A stretch of DNA of 64,000 bases from Aotearoamyces nothofagi (GCA_015345905.1 JADDTR010000019.1:372001-436000); one strand, 5' to 3'; shown: positions 22,144-34,217, counted from the stretch's first letter. Numbers and translations: made by a program. The notes: generated by a model not told the origin, from the sequence alone.

Positions 22144-23884
22144 ATGTGGTTCAAAAATCTCGCTGACAGTAACCCAGTACAGAAACAAGCCCAAGGAATT
22201 CGGGTTGACAATTCACGTGGGTTTGCACAAGATGGTGCTCTCGCAGACGGTGATGGAGGAAGGATAGTGGATGGTACGTCTTTCTCCCGTTCTCCCGAAC
22301 AACCAGCAACACCTTATCCAAGCAAAACAAAAATCTTTGACCATTTCCTCACATATCACTAGGAAACACTCAAGTACTACCTTCTATCAAGAGTCCTGCC
22401 CAAATTGCTCTAGACACCTTACGGTTAATGCCAAATCTTAATGCCAAGCCCGGACGAGGTCCTCTGACTTCAGATGAACTCGAGTTCTTGCATAGAAGTT
22501 ATGAAGCATCTTTAAACATCATTGGGAAAGATAAGTCCGCTAGTGAGCCGACTCCAAGACCACAACCGACTGAGTCTAGAAAACATGATGTCTCGGCAGC
22601 ACCACGACGTGCTCTCGCACCCAATGCAGCATACCCAGTACAGAGAGCTAGACTTGAAAACAGTACCTGGAAGCCTGAAGTGTATAATTATCCTGCACAC
22701 CCAGATGATGATCGAGCCGACGAATGGTTTGAGGAAGAGCTGAATGGACTCTATTATAAAGTTGTTGAGTTTGTCGACACATTCTTCTGCCAAGTAGACG
22801 TCAGGCTCAGGCAAGCAAGCGACAGTCCTTGGGGGGCCAACATGGATCCTGAGTTCTTGAAATACACCGAGTTGGTATCTGTGCCAGATAAATATGCTGG
22901 TGGCTGGGACGAGTTGCTGTGTAGCAAGGAGCAAAGAGGCTGGCTACTTGTTGCCATCATTGCTCGGATCTTTGAAGAGAGAGTCTTCAGCGAACCGTTC
23001 TTCGGAGCAGACGAGTGGCAGAGTAAGATGTTGCAGTCAATGGAAGTGACTCTGTCTACAAAGGAGGGTAAGTCACTGCTCTGTAATAGCTAGCTACCTA
23101 AATCCATATTAACTTCTCTGCAGGTTTTACTCGCCAGGCTCTTCGATCCGTCACACTCAAAACACTCTTGGGAGACTGGAGTATCTCGCCTCTTTTCCAT
23201 ACCGGCGTAGAAATCATCTCAACACAACTCCTCGACATGCTTGACCCTCTATCCACGTTCCTCCGGGGTTTCCCCCTTCCAACTGTCTCACGTCATAAGA
23301 CGGAAAGAGAGCAGCACCAGGCTCTCAACGATATCGTCGCCCAAGCCGCCTACTTATCTATCTGCTGTCGTCTATCTCCAGAGATTATCTTTTTCCGCTC
23401 TGTGACGCCCGGCGAGCCATTCCAACAAAAAGACTGCGAATGCGTCGACATCCCGGCCTTCAGAGTAAGCAAGGCCGCCACTATAGCTCAGCTCGCAACC
23501 GAAAGAGCGATAAGAGACGCGGAGGGTCCGCCAGCAGCCAGGACTCGGAGGAGAACTAGATCCAGAGCTCAGACCGAAGCAATTGTGGATTATAGCACTA
23601 TCACTAAAATTTCCGTCTGGCCGTCTATCAAGCGTTACAAGCCGGGCAATGGCAAGCAAGGAGGCGAAAGGGAAGGCTTTAGGATATTTAACATCTCCGA
23701 TTCTCGGGTGGTAACTTACTGGGGCCCACAGAAAAGAAGCCAAAGGGTCGGGATAGGACTGCAGGCGTTCGTGGATTCCATGACTGAAACTCATTGGATT
23801 AATAATATGCTCATACGTGAAGCAATATTTATAGGCATAGCTGCCCTTCTTACAGTGGGACTAACGTATTTGCGCGGGTTTTGA
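22144..23884 (+). CDS. Orphan fungal protein with C-terminal membrane segment
   Basis: Three exons: 22144..22273, 22363..23067, 23124..23884; 1596 nt, 531 aa. The first intron (GTACGT...CACTAG) and second (GTAAGT...CTGCAG) both keep frame. Residues 1-150 are hydrophilic (LTSDELEFLHRSYEASLNIIG, then a disordered P/S/R stretch). The middle (WFEEELNGLYYKVVEFVDTFFCQVDVRL, WDELLCSKEQRGWLLVAIIARIFEERVF, FTRQALRSVTLKTLLGDW) looks all-helical. An Arg-rich patch (ARTRRRTRSR) precedes a beta-like segment, and the last 25 residues (IREAIFIGIAALLTVGLTYLRGF) form a single hydrophobic helix, suggesting a tail anchor. I do not recognise a family. The consistent splicing and amino-acid composition make it a real gene; function unknown. 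Confidence 0.75.
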
Positions 23885-24203
23885 GACATGATCGTTGGAT
23901 GAGTAGGGCCGATGTAGAAGGCATCCTTCTTCTATTTTTGTAGCTGCATAAAGGACTTTGTTCACCTGTCAAATTTCCTTTCTGTTCTGTGCTTCATTTG
24001 CTTAATATTTGTCACATCTTCAGCTCTAGCTAGTAGCATCTTATACATATCTATTCTATCAAGGACGCCGTCACTTACTATGATTGCCTATGCGAAACTC
24101 CATAAACACTATGATCAGCATGATCCTTAACTCGTAAACGCCTCTGCCAATCAAAGGTTGAGCCCTGCATAATCATAGATCTGCGAAATACTTTTGTACA
24201 AAT
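23885..24203. other. Short tail-to-tail intergenic spacer
   Basis: Between the orphan gene and the RAD50 stop. T-rich; it should carry the two 3' ends. Nothing else recognised. Confidence 0.5.
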
Positions 24204-27200
24204 TTAGAGGACCTCCGCAATAGATTGCCTTTCAATGATACTCTTCTGTTTGTCATCTCTGCTCACCCGGTAGTAGTTATCACAGAAGTCAGCACATTTC
24301 ATGAAACGCAGGAACTCTTCATCGTGAGTAATGACGATCAGCTGGAAGTTCGTTTGTGCTTGCCGGGTGCGAATGATGCCGTGGAGAGACTCGGCGAGGC
24401 TTCGAATGTTATCCCGATCGAGATTGGTGGTAGGTTCATCGAGTGCAATAAGCTGCAAAAATAGATTAGCAAGTATAAGAAGACTTTGATGTAAAGAGAC
24501 ATACCCCGCAGTTGACGCCGAAGCACTCAGCAAGCGCTAGACGAATGATGATACTTGCAAGAACACGCTGGCCAGCACTACAACGCCCTCTCATATCCAT
24601 TTCGGCGTCTTGCTTCACCATAACGACACGGTAATTGTAATTTCTCTTGCCAGCAGCATTCTCGGCATCGGAGCGGATCAGGATCGTGTCCACATCTGTA
24701 CCTTGATACGTGCTCTGCCACAATTCACCGGCGATACGATTGATCTCCTCCATCTTCATGCTATGATATTTCATGATAGCTTGGTCAAGAGCAGTACCAT
24801 AACGACCTAAATCCTCGATGGCTGCCCTCGTAGTTTCCACCTTGATGTGGGATTCACGGTACTTGCGTGCCGCATCTTTGTAGTCAGTCTCCCATTCGGC
24901 GAGTAACCGCTGCAATTCGTCATCCTTGGCTCTCATAGTACCTAGAACTGGACCGCGTTCTGCCATAAGCTTTTGATGTTGCATGTCGAGCTTTGTTGCT
25001 TCAGATTGCAGGCGCTGATAATCTTCGTTGGCGTTCCTCGATTCGAGATCCAATATCTCAGCATTGAGAATCTCCAAGGCTCGTAGATTTTTCCGAAACT
25101 TGATGTTATCAGATATACTTCGCTTGGTCCGTTCACTGTTGTCGACCTGCTCTTTCAACTTGTTTGCCTTTGATGTTATTTGTGAAAGCTCGCCTTCAAC
25201 CCGTGTGATTTCTTGCTCGAGAGTACTGATGCTCCGCTGGCATGCTTTTAACTTGCCAGGACCACCACTATCCATGTATGCAGTGATAGAATCATCAGCT
25301 ACCTTTAGCTTGTTGACAGTGTCCGATAATCTTGAGTTATCCTCGTGGATCTCTCGCTCCCTAGACCGACCACGCTGTTGCACATCGGCATATTGTGCCT
25401 TGGCTTTCGAGATCTGAGGTATCAGAGCCTCTAGGTCGCTATCTGCTCGCTGTATAGTCTCCCGCAGTGATATGTTGGACTCTTTAAGCTCTTGAATCCG
25501 CAAGAGAAGGCTTTGCTTCTTCTCCATTTGATGACCAGCGGTATTTAGCTTGCTAGCGGCATCACGAAGTTCCAACTCCAAAGTATTGATCAAGCCTCGT
25601 GCTTGATCCTTCTCGCTGGTCAACTTGGCGATTTTTACTTTGATGGTACGTGTCTGCTCACCACAAGCCAATAACTGCTCCTGGATTTCTTCCAAGCTTA
25701 GTGGGCTTCCAGAAGATTTCTGTTGAGTTGATAATCTGCCCACCTCTGCATCAAAGCCAATGATATCACTGTTATATCGCGATATGGTGCTAACTGTCTT
25801 ACTCAAGGACTCGACATCTCTTTTGGCAGTTTCCTCCTGGCTGACAATAAAGTCTTGTTCCTCTACGCGAGCAAGGAGAGTATTGTGTTGATCTTCAGAC
25901 TTCTTGGTTTCCCTCTCGAGCATTGGTATGTCAGAATCAACCAGCCGTTTGTAAGTCTCATATTGCGCGCGGGCAGCTTGTGCTAGTCTCAACTCCTCCT
26001 CGAACTTCTTCAGATCTTCCATTAATGAAGCTCTAACATCATCGGCAAGCCTCTGTCTTAATTTTGCCACAGCTGCTGATTGCTCCTGCGGCTTAAACTT
26101 GCGATCGCAAAGGTTACACTGATTCTTTGTCTCAGCAACAGTTAGACACTTTGTGTAGAATCTGTTGAGATGCGTAAAATTATCGATATCCGATTTGACT
26201 GTGTCGCGGTCGTTTTCCAGGTTTGACACTTCTATCAAGTATTCATCCACACTGTCCAGGGGTTGTCCTTCGATGAAAATGGAATTCAGTACGGTCTTCT
26301 GAAAAGATTTCATTTCCTCGACCTTCTTCTTACGTGCTTCGCGTGCTGCAGATAACATGAAGCCAACCTGCGCCAGTTCCCTACTAGTTTCATCACGCTG
26401 GCGCTGAGCATCTTGAACTGCACGCAACTTTTCGTCCAGAGCACTTTGGAACTCGCGTTCCAGATTCGAAGCCTCCCAGACGGTTCCTACAACAGAGGAT
26501 ATCTTATCACTGTACGTGGAAACCATGGTATCTAGACTGCGCTGTCGGTCCTTGAGCTCTTTCTTGATAAAATCAAGCTGAGCACGGTCACCAGCAAGAC
26601 GTGTGCTTTGCACAAGCTGGTCATTCAACTTAGTATTCTGTTCTTCTAGATCTCGTAACTGGACATTCTCGGAATGTAGTTGTCTATCCCAAGAAGCAGT
26701 TTCAAAATCAGCGGTGGCTTTACGCAAACGATCTCGAAGTTCGTTGTGAGATACGTCCAGTACAGCTTTCGCACCCTCATCAACGTTGATGTTATCTACT
26801 TCATCCTGTACGATGCTGATCTTTTTGTCATTGGCGGCAATGGCTTGCTTCGCCGAGACTTTATCCTGGGTCCGAGCAGAGCGGCGACTCTCCAGATCCG
26901 TCAAAACAGCCTGTGCCTGTTTAAGTTCATCCTCTGTAGCCTTCTGTATCCGCTCCAACTCTCGGCTCTTTTCACGTGAGAGCTTTCCCACTCTCTCCAC
27001 GAACTCTCGGATTTCAGGCTCCTCTAGATCTCCATCATAGCCCCGCAGTGCATGGCGCCGAGCTGCTTCTTTCACGAGGATTACGCGAGCGTCGATCTGT
27101 CTCTCATAATTCTCCTTTTCAGCCTGGTGCTGGCCTTGTTCCGCCAGCTTTCCGGCGAGCTGCTTGCGAGACTGGGCCAACTCTTGTTGAAATTCTCTGT

Positions 27201-28406
27201 AGTTGATCCGGTGGTTTTCCTCTTCATCTTTATATCTAGCCATTCGCTCTTCGTATTGCGCAAGCGTTGCTTCAAGCCACTCGTCAGACTCCTGGAGCTC
27301 CTCGAGGTTTGCTCTAAGATCGTCGACGTTCTCTTCTCGTTCTTGGGCTCGGTTTCGCTTCGCATTTAGCTCGTTGATGATACCGAGATATGACATGCTC
27401 TGCTTGTGCTTTTCTGTCGCAGCCTCCTTGGCTAACTTCATATCATTGATCAACTTCTCGCTTTGCATTCGAAGCTTCTCAATTTCGTCTTGTAGAGCAA
27501 TCGACTGTCTCTCAGCTCGTTCGCCTCTGTCTTTGTCGATCTTGAACTGGTCTTCGAACATTTTCTGCTTTGTCAACTCGAGATTGTGATGCTTTCGTAT
27601 GACCTTTATGTTTTCGATGGCTTTCGTATACTTCAGAGCCTCAAATATCTCGTCAAACTTCTTCTTGAGGGTACCAGGGTCACTCATAGGCCATAGAGAT
27701 TCATCCTGGTGACAAAATATAACCGAATCCAAGATGGCCTCGGAAACGCCAAGGTACTGAGGCACGATCTGGTCCAACTCTGCCACACGAGACGACATGG
27801 TGGTTCTCTCGCCATCCTTAATCATGAGAAGCTGGCCTTCCAAAGTCTTTTGCGACCTGGTAGCTTTCTTGACGGTAAGTTGTAAACTTCTTGTGACTAC
27901 CATCTTCGCCCCGGATGTGCTCTTGAAAGAGAGCTTGACCTGAGCGAGCACCTCTTTCTCGCCGCATAGCTTAGGATCGTGGATGAAGGCACCACCTTTG
28001 CTGTTCGGTGGAAGTTGGCCAGTCGTAGCATACTTGAGACATTCGATGATTGTCTGTTATATAGTAAGCATTTTATGAGATATTGAAAGGGCTTTTGAGT
28101 GTACAGTCTTTCCTGAACCGTTGTATCCCACAATGAGCGTCAACGGCGTGTGAAACTGGATCGTCTCGCTGCGGATATTGTCGAAAGAGCGCACCCTGAA
28201 AGATCTTCGTTAGCAGTGCATAGTCCATCAAAGTACTGTGAATTTACCCAAGGATAGACAGCTTATCTATCTTCGCTATAGAAAATAGTGTCAGCATTTA
28301 TGGTCTTCTAGGCCGCCCCCGCCATAATTGGCAGTGTTGCACTTACACCTAAAAACAGACGTTAGCTCAGTCCTTGTCAGTTACAGAAAGTTTGTATGAC
28401 TTACAT
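24204..28406 (-). CDS. RAD50: DNA double-strand break repair ATPase RAD50
   Basis: Proposed exons: 28406..28405, 28348..28347, 28275..28248, 28195..28105, 28053..24505, 24452..24204; 3921 nt, 1306 aa. Spliced N-terminus [20 protein letters not shown] leads to Walker A GYNGSGKT. The zinc-hook CNLC lies near residue 687 inside two long coiled coils; the ABC signature region [21 protein letters not shown] and Walker [13 protein letters not shown] are near the C-terminus, with the last intron between CFGVNCG and LIALDEP. Rad50 works with Mre11 and Nbs1/Xrs2 in DNA end tethering and ATM/Tel1 activation. The first two coding pieces are each 2 nt: AT, then GT, joined to CGAAG, giving ATG TCG AAG. 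Both flanking introns have good GTAAGT donors and branch sites, and an in-frame stop lies just upstream. Divergent from WC-2. Confidence 0.95.
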
Positions 28407-28826
28407 CCTGACTGACCAGCTTCACTACAGCTTTAGAGCCCTTCAGAGTGTTACATCGATCATTGATCGCGAATTAAGTGGAAGTTGCTCTAAATTTAAG
28501 GACCCCAGATTGGGAACCGCGACAAAGAGTCGCGATATCACGTGTCTGCGTAAGGCAACCAGCTATCTAAAGCTGGTCCGTGCACATACCCCTGTCTAAC
28601 TCATGGAGTAGTCGTCGCGGGCGTCAATCCCCGTTACAGCTAAGTTATGCCCAGTATTTGTACCCCAAGTAGCAAGCTTGCGCTAGTAAATGGAGCCTCT
28701 ATTATGATCATACCGTAACTTGCGGCAGATGGCATTGACGTTTGGGTGATAATTGTATGTGGCTTTGTTGTGGAGCTGGTCAGGATATCTTGGGGTTCCT
28801 CACCACCGATATTGAACATTCCGGGA
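28407..28826. promoter_or_regulatory. Shared upstream region of RAD50 and WC-2
   Basis: 420 nt between the RAD50 start and the first in-frame WC-2 ATG. The right half may hold an upstream WC-2 coding exon or 5' UTR: a frame reading SPPILNIPG leads straight into the chosen ATG but has no start codon before a stop. No binding sites are called with confidence. Confidence 0.5.
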
Positions 28827-30399
28827 ATGGATCCCTCGGCATTGTACTACGCTGGGATTGGCGGGGTGGATGTGCGGGGAATATCAGACTCGCAGGTATG
28901 AGATATGATGAGGTCTTATACTTGCTATCTGCTGATGTGATTTATAGATGGGGAATAATGATATTTCCATGACCGGTATGCTCGAGAAGGGCATGCTTGA
29001 TAGCTTTGACGAGATACCAATGACACTCGATGTCCATAACCTCGATGGGAATAATGACAGCCAAAAGTCCTACTCGTCTTTAACATCTGCACTACAGCAG
29101 CAAAATAACGGCCAACTTGATGATCCGGGCACAGTCGATAGTAACACGGTCGACAACCCTATGAGCGGGGCAGGAGCAGGGCCACTTCCAACAGGATTCG
29201 GGGCACAATCGACGATAGGAGGTGGAAGTACACTTACAGAGTTTACTAAGCGGAGAAACTGGTCACAGCGTGTAGTAGAGGAGCTAAAGGACTTTCTTTA
29301 TATTCTCACACCCGATGGGCGATTTGTCTATATTTCTCCAAGTGGCAAACAGTTGACGGGATACCCGCAAGAAGAACTGGTAGGAAAGTTTATTGTGGAT
29401 TTCATACATCCAGATGATAGTGGTATATTCGTGCGCGAGTTCAATGAGTCGATAGCGAGCGGCAACCCCCTACGCTTTTTCTACCGCTTTCGCAAACAAG
29501 ATGGAGAATACACCATCTTTGAATCTCATGGACACCCGCATCTTACATCAGAAGCAGCCAGCTTTGGACCGAACAATGCAGCTGGCTTCTGCCGAGGCTT
29601 TTTCATGATGGCACGCCCATATCCAACTAAGAACGCGGCTCTCCTAGACTCCTTTCTTGAGCATAAGATCGAGAATGAGCGGCTGATGAGACGAATAGCC
29701 GACCTAAAGCGAGAGGAAGCAGAAGAGGTGGAAGATGCACAGAGACATTGGCTGAAGAAGCAAGAAGGGGTTTCTGATATCACACCGTCAGATGACACTG
29801 AAGGGGCTGGAAGCACGTCAGTCAGCACAATCGTGCCGCAGCTCCACACGAATCCAGATGTTCTGGCAATGCCACCGCCTGCAAAACCGCATGCTAACTC
29901 TGCCCTGACGCGACAGAACCTTGAAGACGCAAATGCAGGGAGCATACCGGACTCCATCAACGACAAGATGGCTCGATATGAGGGTGCAACACACATCGAG
30001 ACAATTGAGATGCTTACCGGACTGCGATATCAGGACGGAGAAAGGAGTCTGGGTATCAGCACTGGCGACATGAGCCCAGCCCTAATCAGAGGCGATGCTG
30101 GCATTGCAATCCCAATAGACAAGGAAGCCCGGGCAGGAGACAAGAAAAAGAAGGTCAAAGTTGCGGACGAGTATGTCTGCACTGACTGTGGTACGTGAAA
30201 GCCGCTAGACCTAGTATCCTACTCTACGCTGACATACATTCCAGGCACTCTCGACTCGCCCGAGTGGCGGAAGGGTCCCAGCGGTCCCAAAACCCTGTGC
30301 AACGCATGCGGCCTCCGCTGGGCAAAGAAGGAGAAGAAAAAGGGCCCCGGCCATATCTCGTCTAATATGCCGTTAGGCGCAAGTACAGGGGGCAACTGA
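28827..30399 (+). CDS. wc-2: White collar-2 blue-light/circadian GATA factor
   Basis: Exons 28827..28895, 28948..30190, 30245..30399; 1467 nt, 488 aa from the first in-frame ATG ([18 protein letters not shown]). A PAS domain covers residues about 130-240 ([61 protein letters not shown]). A charged helical segment follows. A single GATA zinc finger at about 434-462, [30 protein letters not shown], spans the last intron. A basic KKKKVKV precedes the finger and KKEKKK follows it. WC-2 pairs with WC-1 through PAS to form the white collar complex, binding GATC-type light-response elements. The true N-terminus may extend into an upstream exon, because conserved-looking sequence precedes the chosen ATG in frame. 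Confidence 0.93.
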
Positions 30400-30988
30400 G
30401 GCACGCGCCATATGTGTCCTGGGCGGGCTGCGAAGGGGGGAGGGGGCGGGTAAAAATCTAAGATACCACTTTCGGGCATGAATCTAAGGCCCCGATCAAA
30501 CAGACATGAAAATCTCAGAAGCATTTTCCGATGCTTAAATCGACTTGAATTCATATTAATTGTGGGGCGGGGCTAGCTAAGGGACGCCTCGTGGCATAGA
30601 GGGCTGATCGGCGTTTTGCAATAAGTACCGGTGTTAAAAGAAGGGCATGATTGCTAGTTGCAGTATAAGTCCTTTAGGTGCTGACGACTTTCACAGATAG
30701 TATTGTGTATCAGATAGTTGATAATACATCAATTCACAAGAGCATGGCACTTTTTTTTTTTACTAAACATTTTGCCATATAAAGAGCCCAGAATTCTTGG
30801 AGAAAATTTCAATTTCCTTCCTATGCCTCGTACTCCATCCAACATTATAAAACGCCTGCCGGGGTATGAGCGCCTTGATGTGCCACACTGGCCAAGGCAA
30901 AAAGAGCCAACAAAGAAAAATAGGCCGTTGTCATTTCAGTAAACACGCTCCTCTCTGCTATATAAGGTGTCAATCCATGATCTTACTT
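30400..30988. other. Tail-to-tail intergenic spacer
   Basis: Between WC-2 and the UPF0658 gene. Holds a G-rich stretch near 30435-30450 and a short A/T run; only shadow frames. Nothing else recognised. Confidence 0.5.
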
Positions 30989-32262
30989 CTAGTCGATCGT
31001 CATTCGACTCGGCACCGGCCCGTGCTTCAGATCGGGGAGTTCAGTCATGTTCTCAATCTTCTCAGCCTCCGATACGATCTTGCGTTTGAGGACGAACGGT
31101 TTAAGTCCTTTGTTGAAATTGGCCATGCATACACACGCATTTGTGATGGTCATGACGATGAGGATGACGGTAAGCACAGCGAAGATGGTAAGCGATGTCC
31201 TTACAGGTTTGTACTGATCGACGTGGCCTTTCTGATACATTCTGACGAGTTTGAAGATGAAGTATGCCATACCACCGAAGTACAGAACGATTGTGATAAC
31301 AGTTCCAACCCTGTTTTCTCTTCGTGTCCAGAATCCGGCCATAACCAGGATAATAATTGTTATCGGGATAGCAGCAATGGTGCAGTACCATTCAGCGTCT
31401 GTAATTTTTGTCACAATGACTAAGAACTGCACCGTGAAGCCCAGGAAAAAGAAGAAATCGAACTTCAAAAGGGCGATGTAGATCTGATATCGTTAGTATG
31501 ATTAAGGTGGTAGACGCTGCCACTTGTGCTCACTTGGAAAGTCAAAAACCTTCGTTTCATTCGAAGATCTGCGCTGATATGCTTGTAGATTGTCCATGCA
31601 AACTCGTCGTAGAGTTTCCACGCAACAAACGCCAAGATCACCGTTGCGAGACCGATCACGCATGGGACAGCAATCAGTACAGGGGAAATAACGAGCCACA
31701 AGGAGTTTCCTTCGGGGATATAGCTCGGGCTTGTTCCCTGCCAGAGAAGCTTCACAGCAGTATTGATCTGGTCGTATTGAACAGCGGCATATATAAGCAT
31801 CCCGAGATTGTAGAAGCAAAGCCCGATGACTTGAATAGTATTCCTCAATCTCAAGGAGTCATAGACGAGCAGCACTTCGTAGATAAAGCCGAATATGAAG
31901 AGTGTGAGATAAGTCGGAATCACCTTGACCCTGGCCGTTGCTGGAAGGCCTGGCGTAACGGACATTTGGAACTTTGCGAATACATAGCTGCATCCGAGTT
32001 AGCAATAGGACTGCCTACAATCGATTCCGCCAACTCACGATTCCAAAGCCAGAACCACTATAGCCTGCACTGTTGTAGTAATCATGAACATCCACGTCCA
32101 AAGAGTGTTGGGCCTGTACATCCTGTACATCCTGAATCGTCGCATCCTAGTGCCTGCACCGGAATGGGTGAGCCCTCCACGATTGGGGGATTCGTCAATG
32201 AATTGTTGGTAGCCTGGATCTCCGGCTAGGAGCGATCTTCTTGAATCCTGTCGCGTAGCCAC
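30989..32262 (-). CDS. UPF0658 Golgi-type multi-pass membrane protein
   Basis: Exons 32262..32039, 31987..31534, 31483..30989; 1173 nt, about 390 aa. Seven to eight hydrophobic segments are visible, starting at RPNTLWTWMFMITTTVQAIVVLALESYVFAKFQ and continuing through VKVIPTYLTLFIFGFIYEVLLVYDSLRLRNTIQVIGLCFYNLGMLIYAAVQ, with further pairs in the last exon. The pattern fits the fungal UPF0658 family (S. pombe C23H3.04 type), reported as Golgi membrane proteins of unknown function. The N-terminal residues ATRQDSRRSLLAGDPGYQQFIDES look genuine but are not preceded by an ATG: the codon at 32262 is GTG and the frame has no ATG back to a stop at 32379. Either an upstream exon supplies the start or translation begins at the ATG at 32145. 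The 5' end is therefore uncertain. Confidence 0.75.
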
Positions 32263-33940
32263 TTTGGCGGTGTTGTGCTCTTCGAGAGCGAAATACGGGA
32301 TCGTAAGAAGAGGGAAGACAGCGTGGCAGCGAGGCTCGTGTATGGCTCGTGCAATTTCTCGCCGTAGGGGGCGTGATTAATACTTCCAACAAGAGGATTC
32401 ACTGTTCTGGCTGTGATGGCATCTACCAGGGCACAGCACTTGGAACAGTCGTCTGCTGGCCGGGTTTCCTGCCGCAAGGCTCTTCGGGGTTGAAACGCCT
32501 TCGGGGGGCTCGACGGGGTAACGAATTCGATGCGGGCTGGGTTGTGGGAGATCCTCAAAATGGTCAATGCGCCGCTTGATAGATGGCGATGAAACACCAA
32601 GCAATTGAGCCAGAGGGGAGGGACGCTTTGTGCGGAATTAGGAGAGAGTGAATGTAGGACGGGGTCAGGAAGACATGGAGAAGAAGACGGAGGATGACAG
32701 TTCTAGGAGTGAATAATGGCCCAGTTGAAAGAAGGATATTTGGGGTCCAGCAGCGTTTGGCCACGGCCGCGGTCGCGGTCGCGCCTATAGCTTGCTCCAC
32801 CCCCTAAACAGGCACAAGCAGGCACCTAAGAACCGCCGGCGCAGGTTCTAGGCACACCCAGCTTGCGAGCTACAGCACGCTGAGGGTTCTCTGGGTCGCG
32901 GAAATGAGCTCCATGAGGGCCAGCCGGTGGGTGACGGGGACAGCTGTCGGCTGCCAGCTATCTACTGGAGGCTATTACAAGTTATCATAACGTCTGCCAC
33001 AGTAATAATTAATGATTTCATGTGCACGACAGTACTATGCACGACAGTACTATACAGAGAGCAAAGCCTTGTCCGACGAGAACCATCATAGGCGCAGCTC
33101 ACGTATCATGATTCATGACGGGATGTCCCCCGTACGCCCTAGGCTGGACAGCACAGCGGTGCTGCGCCTGGCAGCGGGCTCTGGCCGACAAAGGCTGTGC
33201 CTGGCAGGAGCCACTTCGAGTAGCAGAGAGGAGAGAAGAGAGGGCTGAGGTGAGTGAGGCTGAGTCGAGGCTCGCAATTACGATATCGCCATTTATCACC
33301 GTTTGATTCATTTCCCTCCACGATTACTTACGGACGGCCACGAGGGAATCCTCGATGCATGAGATCATGGACCGAAGCAGCTATCGCCGGAAGACCATCG
33401 CCGTCGCCCGGCAAGAGCTTCACTCCTCCTCCTTCTCTGGGCGTGGCATAGGCGCATCTTGGCAGAGCCACAGCAGAAACGGGAGCAGTCACAGCAGAAC
33501 ATCTGAAACGGATCCATCTCGGGCGGCAAACACGTACGGACTACGGCGCAGCCTGGGTGGGCCGACCGGAGAGAGAAAGCGAGCATGTGTACTGTACTGT
33601 ACTTGTACATACTCATAGCATGGCTTTGATGGCCATTGCGACGGCTGTACAAGTACATACTGTATGCTATGACATATGCTATACAGGAGTGCCCTCCCTC
33701 GCTGGCGCTGCGACGGTGGGCACAGCCAAGCTCCTTCCAGCACGCTCCAGGCCTGCGCAGCCACCACGGGCAACATAACATGCACAGGCACATCGGGGAG
33801 TCCAGCGTCCCAGGGCCCCCCGGACAGGCGTACAGGCGTACGAGTAGTTCTTTCTACACAACGAACGGCCCGCACGCCTGGGACGAGGCCAGGGAGCCAC
33901 TCCGTACGGGTACGCTCCTTCGCATGGCTAACGGGGCTTG

Positions 33941-34004
33941 CAGAGCAGAGCAGAGCAGAGCAGAGCAGAGCAGAGCAGAGCAGAGCAGAGCAGAGCAGAG
34001 CAGA
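33941..34004. repeat. CAGAG pentanucleotide array, 12+ copies
   Basis: Twelve perfect CAGAG units plus a partial copy in the island upstream of the PP4 R2 gene. The perfect copies suggest recent slippage and likely length polymorphism. Confidence 0.95.
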
Positions 34005-34030
34005 CAGATCCACCGCGTGCATTCCTGAGC

Positions 34031-34060
34031 CTTCACCCTTCACCCTTCACCCTTCACCCT
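34031..34060. repeat. TTCACCC heptanucleotide array
   Basis: About four copies of a 7-bp unit close to the CAGAG array. Not a telomeric unit. Confidence 0.9.
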
Positions 34061-34174
34061 GGATCGCCGTTATTGCCATTGCCATTGCTGGTAACTCGTA
34101 ACTGCCACGTACTGTAGAATGGGTAGCCCGTAGTCCCGCCCCGGTGCGAGCAAACAGTTCACCAAGATGCCTTC

Positions 34175-34217
34175 TTCAGCAATAGATTCAGCAATAGATT
34201 CAGCAATAGATTCAGCA
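34175..34217. repeat. TCAGCAATAGAT 12-bp array
   Basis: Three full copies and a partial fourth of a 12-bp unit, in the same island. Confidence 0.9.

Noticed and set aside
28742-28972. 76-codon frame MGDNCMWLCCGAGQDILGF.. as WC-2 N-terminus
   Set aside because: It is out of phase with the frame [19 protein letters not shown] that joins WC-2 exon 2 correctly after splicing.
33489-34101. Frames of 130-184 codons around the CAGAG array
   Set aside because: Dominated by EQSRAEQSRA or CSALLCSALL repeats; composition artefact.
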